A DNA stretch of 5,541 nucleotides from Paracoccaceae bacterium (GTDB lineage: Bacteria; Pseudomonadota; Alphaproteobacteria; Rhodobacterales; Rhodobacteraceae), in contig JALQTL010000041.1 of assembly GCA_023260935.1 (NCBI GenBank), positions 1 through 5,541 on the forward strand, in the 5' to 3' direction. Below the pieces are notes generated by a model, which was given only the letters and a program-made list of their open reading frames with translations, was not told the DNA's origin and did not search any database. The position numbers were made by a program, and so were the translations under genes. This document shows, piece by piece, positions 1-4,366 of the stretch (positions are counted from its first letter, which is position 1; each line of letters begins with the position of its first letter).

Positions 1-79
1 CATAGCCCGCAAACGGCACCATCTTGGCGCCAAGCTCGACGTGAAGGTCATAAAGCCCCGTCCGTTTCAGGTCGGTCAT
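1..79 (-). CDS. gcvT: Glycine cleavage system T protein (aminomethyltransferase), N-terminal fragment
   Basis: The first 26 codons of a minus-strand gene that runs off the left edge. The reading begins MTDLKRTGLYDLHVELGAKM and continues VPFAGY. This matches the conserved GcvT N-terminus, in which 'T-LYD-H---GAKMVPFAGY' precedes the folate-binding domain. In the family, T-protein takes the aminomethyl group from lipoylated H-protein, releases ammonia and transfers the one-carbon unit to tetrahydrofolate, in the cytoplasm. The ATG at 77-79 is preceded by a strong SD (GGGGAGGG on the minus strand, 86-93). A tandem glycine riboswitch lies about 70 bases upstream, which independently supports a glycine-catabolic gene. 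gcvH and gcvP usually follow but would lie outside the window. The catalytic part is not visible. Confidence 0.93.
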   Translation of the reverse strand, partial: MTDLKRTGLYDLHVELGAKMVPFAGY

Positions 80-83
80 ATGC

Positions 84-93
84 CGCCCTCCCC
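84..93 (-). promoter_or_regulatory. gcvT ribosome binding site
   Basis: Read on the minus strand, a purine-rich GGGGAGGGCG stretch ends four bases before the gcvT ATG (77-79). The GGAGG-like core lies about 7 bases before the start, which fixes the start codon. Its GGGCG end (84-88) can pair with CGCCC at 126-130 in the leader, so access to this site could be the point at which the riboswitch acts. That last point is inference. Confidence 0.7.
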
Positions 94-99
94 TGTCTG

Positions 100-139
100 G
101 CCGGAATACCGGCATCGATTGCGTTGGGCGTTTGCGCCC
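100..139 (-). promoter_or_regulatory. Leader between riboswitch and gcvT, with two short hairpins (candidate expression platform)
   Basis: Two perfect 5-bp stems with 4-base loops can be read here on the minus strand: GGGCG-CAAA-CGCCC (126-139) and GCCGG-TATT-CCGGC (100-113). Neither is followed by a run of T on the minus strand, so neither looks like an intrinsic terminator. Because they sit between the aptamers and the SD, they are the natural candidates for the switching element. Five-bp GC stems are common by chance in DNA this rich in G and C, so the regulatory role is inference. Confidence 0.4.
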
Positions 140-147
140 GCTCGATG

Positions 148-323
148 CCCCCTCTGTCCTTACCCGCACATGCAGGCGCCTGAGATCGTTATCCCTTCGG
201 CGGGCCAGTGGCGGCCACTCTCCAGAGTCTTCGTGCCAGAAACGGTCCCTTGCGCCTGAGAGTTTACCGGGGCGGTTGCTCCTTCGGCACCACGGCTACA
301 GAGGCCGCGGATTCTCCCGATCC
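148..323 (-). ncRNA. Tandem glycine riboswitch (two aptamers) upstream of gcvT
   Basis: Two copies of the glycine aptamer core can be read on the minus strand. Aptamer I (about 229-323) has GGGAGA (314-319), the core GCCGAAGGAGCAA (276-288), and CTCTCAGGCGCAAGGGAC (245-262). Aptamer II (about 148-228) opens with CTCTGGAGAG (218-227), then GCCGAAGGGATAA (189-201), CTCAGGC (178-184) and AGGACAGAGG (151-160). P1 of aptamer II can pair CTCUG (223-227) with CAGAG (152-156). The order, spacing and sequences match the known cooperative double-aptamer glycine riboswitch, which normally controls gcv operons. Aptamer II carries extra sequence after CTCAGGC that can form its own stem. The expected action is to turn gcvT on when glycine binds; the direction is inferred from other gcv riboswitches. 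Confidence 0.95.
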
Positions 324-334
324 TGACAGTGACA

Positions 335-364
335 GGTCTAGCGCGGGGCCATCGTTCGTGGCAA
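335..364 (-). promoter_or_regulatory. Candidate sigma-70-type promoter for the glycine riboswitch-gcvT transcript
   Basis: On the minus strand TTGCCA (359-364) matches the -35 consensus at five of six bases. After 18 bases comes TAGACC (335-340), a weak -10 with three of six matches. Transcription would start near 327-329, just ahead of the aptamer I boundary near 323. That is where a promoter for this riboswitch is expected. The position is the best support; the -10 is poor. Confidence 0.4.
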
Positions 365-413
365 GGGGGGAAATGAATACGACGGCATGCAGAGCGGGAG
401 CGACCTTTTTCCG

Positions 414-983
414 ATGCAGGATCAGACCGCGCGCTTCTTCGGCTCTGGGTCGCTGGTGAACCGGGCCACCCATGATTACCCGGACGCCCGACGGGCAAGC
501 CTTCATGGGTGGCACCGGGTCTGGGTGCATGTGGCCGATCGTCCGGTCGCCTTTCTGTCGGTCGAGGCGGCCCCAGGCAGCCAGATCCTTGGTCTGGTCG
601 CAAAGGTGCCCGGGGCCGACTGGGCCGCCCTTGATGCACGCGAACATGCCTATCGGCGGCACCCTGTGGTGGCCCGCACCGAAGGGGCAGAGCTGGCCGC
701 GCAGGTCTATGCCGTGCCCGTGCGGGATGGCCTTGAACCGCGCCGGGAATTCCCGCTGATCCTGTCCTACATTGATACGGTGGTGCAGGGTTTCCTGCGT
801 GAATTCGGGGAAAGCGGGGCCGAACATTTCTTTCAGACCACGGCGGGATGGACAGCGCCCATCCGCGATGACCGCAAGACCCCCAGCTATCCGCGCGCTC
901 AGGCCCTGACCCCGGCAGAACGCCGCATCGTCGACCGGGGCCTTTTGTCGGTTGGCGCCCGGATCATCGGACCTGATCAATGA
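414..983 (+). CDS. Gamma-glutamylcyclotransferase-like (GGCT/ChaC fold) protein
   Basis: A 189-residue protein from this start. The N-terminal RFFGSGSLVNRATHDYP corresponds to the FGYGSL loop that binds the gamma-glutamyl group in this fold. ALDAREHAYRR follows, with a glutamate (residue 77) at the expected catalytic position. The C-terminal part (SYIDTVVQGF, TAGWTAPIRDDR, PSYPR) fits a distinct bacterial subgroup. Family enzymes release 5-oxoproline from gamma-glutamyl peptides, or act in glutathione or gamma-glutamylamine turnover; the real substrate is unknown. No signal peptide or membrane segment is seen, so it is probably cytosolic. The usual Tyr of FGYGSL is Ser (TCT) here. An in-frame ATG at 387 would add nine residues. 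I prefer 414 because homologues begin shortly before this loop, but SD support is weak for both: GGGAG lies 13 bases before 414. The gene diverges from gcvT and overlaps the MATE gene tail to tail. Confidence 0.85.
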   Translation: MQDQTARFFGSGSLVNRATHDYPDARRASLHGWHRVWVHVADRPVAFLSVEAAPGSQILGLVAKVPGADWAALDAREHAYRRHPVVARTEGAELAAQVYAVPVRDGLEPRREFPLILSYIDTVVQGFLREFGESGAEHFFQTTAGWTAPIRDDRKTPSYPRAQALTPAERRIVDRGLLSVGARIIGPDQ

Positions 984-986
984 TCC
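961..986. repeat. Inverted repeat over the convergent stop codons of the cyclotransferase and MATE genes
   Basis: GGATCAT (961-967) and ATGATCC (980-986) form a perfect 7-bp dyad with a 12-base spacer. It covers both stop codons: TGA at 981-983 on plus and TGA at 964-966 on minus. It could act as a weak two-way transcription end. The stem is short, the loop is long, and no T-run follows on either strand, so a terminator role is doubtful. Confidence 0.4.
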
Positions 987-2367
987 GCAGCGCCAGCCAC
1001 AGCGCCAGCAGGCCGAACAGCACCCCGCCAACGGCCTGACCGATCAACACCCCGGACGCGCCCCAGACCGCGCCCAGCCACATCGCAAAAGGCACCGTTC
1101 CCAGCGTGTGCCGGCCCCAGTTCACCAGCGTCGACTGAAACGGCCGGCCCAGATTGTTGCAGGCGGCGTTGGCGATAAAGATCAGGCCGTTGAAGAAGAA
1201 CAGCAGGCACAGTGGCCCGCAGAACAGAAAGATCAGGTCGCGGGTAACACCCTCGGCGTGGAACAGATCGGCCAGCGGGCCGCGCAGCAGGAACAGGATC
1301 GTCGTCACCAGCCCGATGACCAGCCCCATGAAGATCACGGCATCCCAAAGCGCCCGACGGACCCTGTCGATCCGCCCCGCGCCCGCGTTCTGCCCGATGA
1401 TCGGCCCAAGCGCCCCCGAAAGCGCAAAGATGACGCCAAGGGCAACCGGCGTCAGCCGTCCTGTTATCGCCATGCCGGCCACCGCTGCCTCGCCAAAAGG
1501 GGCCATCAGCCGGGTCACGAAAGCCTGCCCCACCGGCGTTGCCACCTGCGTCAAGACCGCGGGCCCCGCAATCCGCGACAGCGCCTTCCAGTCGTCGGCC
1601 ATGCCCTCGGCCGAGAAGGGTGTGAAACCACCGTGATGGCGCAGGATAGGCCAGATCCCGAAGACCGCCATGGCCAGTCGAGAGATGATGCCCGCGACAG
1701 CAGCCCCCGTCAGCCCCAGATCCAGCCCGAAGATCAGGATCGGATCGCAGACGGCAAGCACCACCGCGCCCCAGACCGTCACCATCATTGACCGCCGGGC
1801 ATCGCCATGGCTGCGCAGAATGGCCGCCGAGATGATGCCGATCAGAAGCAGTGGCTGCCCGGCAATGACAATGCGCAGGAAATGCACGGTTGCCGTCGCC
1901 GTATCGTCACGCGCGCCAAGCGCGTGGACAATTGGGCCAAGTCCCAGCCAGACGATCAGGGTAAAGGCCAGACCGACCGCCATTCCCAGCACCAGCCCGT
2001 TTGTGGCCCGGCGCTGCGCAAGAGCCGGATCGCGCTGGCCAAGAGCCCGCGCCACCAGCGCGGACACGGCAATCGAAATGCCGATGCCGAAGCTGGTGGT
2101 AAAGAAAAGCACCGCCCCGGCATAGCCGACCGCCGCCGTCGCCACATGGTCTTGCAGCCAAGATATGTAAAGGATGTTGACAAGGTCGACGATGAAGATG
2201 GCCATAAGGCCGACAGAAGACGTAAGCGACATCACGACGACATGGCGCATCAGGTTGCCGGTCACGAAGCGCGCCTGACCGAAGGGTGCCGCCCCCCGGC
2301 CGGACCCCGGCGATCCGGCCCCGCCCGGCCCTGCGGCGCCCGTGTCGGCTTGCGCCTTACCGCGCAT
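964..2367 (-). CDS. MATE family multidrug/Na+ (or H+) antiporter
   Basis: A 467-residue, strongly hydrophobic protein. From residue 33 it follows the MATE pattern: RFVTGNLMRHVVVMS, then first helix FIVDLVNILYIS with an acidic residue (Asp61) of the kind used in cation coupling. Next come ILRSHGDARRS (183-193), the DPILIFGLDLGLTGAAVAG segment (208-226), and GPIIGQNAGAGR (321-332) at the matching place in the second half. About 12 helices are expected in the inner membrane, and the length is normal for the family. These transporters expel cationic drugs or metabolites in exchange for Na+ or H+; the substrate here is unknown. The first 30 residues are rich in Gly, Pro and Ala and are not part of the fold. 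The ATG lies six bases after the gltX stop, in the same frame, with no well-spaced SD, so translation is probably coupled to gltX. A later start is possible, for example Met40. Confidence 0.93.
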   Translation of the reverse strand: MRGKAQADTGAAGPGGAGSPGSGRGAAPFGQARFVTGNLMRHVVVMSLTSSVGLMAIFIVDLVNILYISWLQDHVATAAVGYAGAVLFFTTSFGIGISIAVSALVARALGQRDPALAQRRATNGLVLGMAVGLAFTLIVWLGLGPIVHALGARDDTATATVHFLRIVIAGQPLLLIGIISAAILRSHGDARRSMMVTVWGAVVLAVCDPILIFGLDLGLTGAAVAGIISRLAMAVFGIWPILRHHGGFTPFSAEGMADDWKALSRIAGPAVLTQVATPVGQAFVTRLMAPFGEAAVAGMAITGRLTPVALGVIFALSGALGPIIGQNAGAGRIDRVRRALWDAVIFMGLVIGLVTTILFLLRGPLADLFHAEGVTRDLIFLFCGPLCLLFFFNGLIFIANAACNNLGRPFQSTLVNWGRHTLGTVPFAMWLGAVWGASGVLIGQAVGGVLFGLLALWLALRIIDQVR

Positions 2368-2393
2368 CCCCGGTCACAGCACCGGGGGTTTTT
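2368..2393. repeat. Hairpin at the gltX-MATE junction; terminator-shaped on the plus strand
   Basis: CCCCGGT (2368-2374) and ACCGGGG (2381-2387) form a perfect 7-bp stem around a 6-base loop. On the plus strand the stem is followed by G and five T (2389-2393), the shape of an intrinsic terminator. No plus-strand gene ends here, so it could only stop antisense transcription. On the minus strand, the sense direction for gltX and the MATE gene, the stem takes in the gltX stop codon and ends directly at the MATE ATG. There it could limit initiation unless ribosomes translating gltX open it. Confidence 0.5.
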
Positions 2394-3705
2394 GCAGAAG
2401 CGGCATCACATCGGCCATCTCGGGCCCGTTCTCGCGCCCCGTAAGGGCTTGGCGCAGCGGCATGAACAGCGCGCGGCCCTTGCGGCCGGTGGCTTCCTTT
2501 ACCGCGGTGGTCCACTGGCCCCAGGTTGCCTTGGTCCAGGGCTGTGGCGGCAGCATGGCAAGCGCCTGAGCCACGAACTCCCTGTCCTCATCGGCGACCA
2601 ACGGCGCAGCACCGTCGCGGAACAGCGTCCACCATCCGGCCAGATCGTCCAGCACGGTAATGTTGCCCTTGGCGACGTCCCAGAATTCCTCGGCCTTGTC
2701 GGCGGGAACCCCCAACCCGGCAATGCGCTCTGCCACGGCGGCAAAAGGCAAGGCCTGCACATGGGCGCGGGTCAGCGGGAACAAGTCTTCCGCATCGAAC
2801 TTCGTGGGGGCTGACCCGAAGGTGCCCACATCAAAGCCTTCGGCCAGTTCGTCGAGATTGGCAAAAAGCTCTACCGGGCGCGACGACCCAAGCCGCGCCA
2901 TCAGGCTGAGCAGCGCCATTGCTTCTACCCCCTGTGCGCGCAGGTCTTTCAGCGACAAGGTGCCAAGCCGTTTGGAAAGCTCCTCGCCCTTGGCGCCGGT
3001 CAGCAGGGAATGGTGGGCAAAGCTGGGCGGCGTGCCCCCCATGGCCTTCATGATCTGGATCTGCGTTGCCGTGTTGGTCACATGGTCGGCCCCGCGCACG
3101 ATGAAGGTGACGCCCATATCGATGTCATCGACCGACGAGGCAAAGGTGTAAAGCACCTGCCCGTCGGCGCGGATCAGCACCGGGTCGCTGACCGAGGCCG
3201 CGTCGATGGAAATCGGGCCCAGAATGCCGTCTGTCCATTCGATCCGTTCCTGATCCAGCAGGAACCGCCAATAGCCCTGACGCCCTTCGGCGCGCAGCTT
3301 TTCCTTTTCGGCGTCAGACAGCTTCAGCCCCGCACGGTCATAGACCGGGGGCTTGCCCATGTTTAGCTGCTTCTTGCGCTTCAGGTCCAGTTCGGTGGGG
3401 CTTTCGAACACTTCATAGAAGCGCCCCTTGGTCTTCAGATCCTCGGCCGCCTCGCGGTACCGGTCCAGCCTCAGGGACTGGCGTTCCACCCTGTCCCAGT
3501 GCAGGCCCAGCCATTCCAGATCGCGCATGATCTGATCGGCATATTCCGTCTTTGACCGTTCCTGATCGGTATCATCCAGACGCAGGATGAAGCTGCCGCC
3601 GGTCTTGCGGGCGATCAGATAATTCATCAGGGCGGTGCGCAGGTTTCCGACATGGATGTATCCAGTCGGAGACGGGGCGAAACGGGTCACGGTCTTTGCG
3701 GACAT
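2374..3705 (-). CDS. gltX: Glutamyl-tRNA synthetase (class I aminoacyl-tRNA synthetase)
   Basis: A 443-residue cytoplasmic enzyme that joins glutamate to tRNA using ATP. The N-terminal TRFAPSPTGYIHVGN holds the class I HIGH signature as HVGN (18-21). FILRLDDTDQERS (39-51) belongs to the glutamate/ATP site. RGADHVTNTATQIQI (204-218) corresponds to the VRGEDHxxNTxRQ region, and ELSKRLG (242-248) is the KMSKS loop. The C-terminal third is the anticodon-binding part. The protein contains no cysteine, so the zinc site of the E. coli type is absent. It is shorter than the usual 470 or so residues. Many alphaproteobacteria carry two GluRS paralogues, and this may be one of them; which one cannot be told here. 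The start is supported by GAAGGAG (3714-3720) eight bases upstream. The upstream region is shared with the divergent metallopeptidase; a weak -10-like GACAAT (3751-3756, minus) is the only promoter hint. The MATE gene follows six bases after the stop. Confidence 0.97.
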   Translation of the reverse strand: MSAKTVTRFAPSPTGYIHVGNLRTALMNYLIARKTGGSFILRLDDTDQERSKTEYADQIMRDLEWLGLHWDRVERQSLRLDRYREAAEDLKTKGRFYEVFESPTELDLKRKKQLNMGKPPVYDRAGLKLSDAEKEKLRAEGRQGYWRFLLDQERIEWTDGILGPISIDAASVSDPVLIRADGQVLYTFASSVDDIDMGVTFIVRGADHVTNTATQIQIMKAMGGTPPSFAHHSLLTGAKGEELSKRLGTLSLKDLRAQGVEAMALLSLMARLGSSRPVELFANLDELAEGFDVGTFGSAPTKFDAEDLFPLTRAHVQALPFAAVAERIAGLGVPADKAEEFWDVAKGNITVLDDLAGWWTLFRDGAAPLVADEDREFVAQALAMLPPQPWTKATWGQWTTAVKEATGRKGRALFMPLRQALTGRENGPEMADVMPLLQKPPVL

Positions 3706-3713
3706 GGGGGTGG

Positions 3714-3720
3714 CTCCTTC
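3714..3720 (-). promoter_or_regulatory. gltX ribosome binding site
   Basis: GAAGGAG on the minus strand lies eight bases before the ATG at 3703-3705. It is near ideal in sequence and spacing and settles the gltX start. Confidence 0.8.
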
Positions 3721-3815
3721 AACCGCTCTTCCCTGTCACATGGCCCCGGAATTGTCCAGTTTGGCGCTCGCCGTCGTCCCCCTTGCCGGTTTGCGCCTGA
3801 TCAGCCGGCGGGGGC

Positions 3816-3851
3816 TTCCGCGCAAGGGGGGGCGTCGCTATATCAACGGGC
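3816..3851 (+). promoter_or_regulatory. Candidate promoter placing the transcript start at or near the metallopeptidase ATG
   Basis: TATATC (3839-3844) is a good -10-like hexamer in GC-rich surroundings and ends seven bases before the ATG at 3852. The -35 region (TTCCGC, 3816-3821, 17-base spacer) is poor. If used, transcription would begin at or within a base or two of the start codon. No properly spaced SD is present, which fits a leaderless message. The evidence is positional only. Confidence 0.35.
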
Positions 3852-4262
3852 ATGACACAGATCGCCCCCGCCGCCATTGCGCCCGACCTTGCCCAGATCG
3901 AACAGATCGCGCACGAGGCCGTGGTGGCGCTGCCGGAACCCTACCGCGCCGCCGCCACGCAGATCATCCTGCGGATCGAGGATTTCGCCCCCGAGGATGT
4001 TCTGGAGGCGATGGATCTGCACGATCCGTTCGAACTGACCGGGCTTTATGACGGCATCCCGCTGACAGAGAAATCGGTGATGGACCAGCAGACCCAGCCC
4101 GATGTGATCTGGCTGTTCCGGCGCCCGATCCTTGATGAATGGGCCGATCGCGGCAATGTCTCGCTTCAGGAAATGGTAACGCATGTCATGGTGCATGAGC
4201 TGGCCCATCACTTTGGCTGGACAGACGAGGATATCGCGCAAATCGACCAGTGGTGGGAATAG
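3852..4262 (+). CDS. Small zincin-like metallopeptidase (HExxH, DUF1025-type family)
   Basis: A 136-residue protein with the zinc-protease motif HELAHHFGWTDEDI near its C-terminus: His115, Glu116 and His119, with Asp125 a likely third ligand. The arrangement HExxHxxGxxDxxI at the very end of a protein of about 130 residues is typical of the minimal 'metallopeptidase family' (Pfam PF06262, DUF1025). The middle part (EDFAPEDVLEAM, LTGLYDGIPLTEKS, PDVIWLFRRPILDEWAD) also fits it. Family structures show a zinc-binding fold, but the natural substrate is not known and proteolysis is not firmly established. No signal peptide or membrane helix is seen, so it is probably cytosolic. It diverges from gltX across about 146 bases. 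The ATG has no well-placed SD; GGGGGG lies about 20 bases upstream and a -10-like box seven bases upstream. Confidence 0.9.
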   Translation: MTQIAPAAIAPDLAQIEQIAHEAVVALPEPYRAAATQIILRIEDFAPEDVLEAMDLHDPFELTGLYDGIPLTEKSVMDQQTQPDVIWLFRRPILDEWADRGNVSLQEMVTHVMVHELAHHFGWTDEDIAQIDQWWE

Positions 4263-4281
4263 GCGCACAATTCCTGTGCGC
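4263..4281 (+). repeat. Perfect inverted repeat directly after the metallopeptidase stop codon
   Basis: GCGCACA (4263-4269) and TGTGCGC (4275-4281) pair perfectly with a 5-base loop, starting one base after the TAG stop. No T-run follows, so it is at best an imperfect terminator. It may stabilise the 3' end of the message or be an operator for the next gene. Its inner GCAC/GTGC arms recur at 4324-4345. Confidence 0.55.
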
Positions 4282-4323
4282 GGCCGCACCCGGATGACGC
4301 CAGCGTGACTCGTTTCTATCGGT

Positions 4324-4345
4324 TTCGCACCTACCTTTGTGCCAA
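4324..4345 (+). promoter_or_regulatory. Imperfect dyad upstream of the MBL-fold hydrolase (candidate operator)
   Basis: TTCGCAC (4324-4330) and GTGCCAA (4339-4345) match as an inverted repeat at six of seven positions, with an 8-base spacer. The dyad ends eight bases before the SD of the next gene. It could be a regulator site or an mRNA hairpin. No convincing -35/-10 pair was found around it. Confidence 0.3.
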
Positions 4346-4353
4346 TCGTAACA

Positions 4354-4360
4354 GAGGAGG
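4354..4360 (+). promoter_or_regulatory. Ribosome binding site that decides the MBL-hydrolase start
   Basis: GAGGAGG abuts the first ATG (4361), which leaves no room for initiation there. It lies six bases before the second in-frame ATG (4367), which is ideal spacing. The start is therefore set at 4367. Confidence 0.8.
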
Positions 4361-4366
4361 ATGACC

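Noticed and set aside
264..1031. Minus-strand open frame of 255 codons across the riboswitch and the cyclotransferase gene
   Set aside because: It lies antisense to a recognisable protein and crosses the riboswitch. Its residues are Arg/Gly/Pro-rich with no family features, as expected of a GC-rich shadow frame.
952..1791. Plus-strand open frame of 279 codons antisense to the MATE gene
   Set aside because: Its composition is dominated by Arg, Gln, Pro, His and Asp and it has no hydrophobic core. The opposite strand encodes a clear membrane transporter.
1807..2814. Plus-strand open frame of 335 codons spanning the MATE 5' end and gltX 3' end
   Set aside because: It crosses two real genes in antisense, has no recognisable motif and no supporting start signals.
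3781..3810. GCCGG/CCGGC arms and a CTGATCAG palindrome in the gltX-metallopeptidase gap
   Set aside because: The arms are short with a long loop, no T-run follows, and the site fits no known operator. It is likely chance in GC-rich DNA.
4361..4366. ATG at 4361 as the MBL-hydrolase start
   Set aside because: The SD GAGGAGG directly abuts it with no spacer; the ATG at 4367 has ideal spacing.
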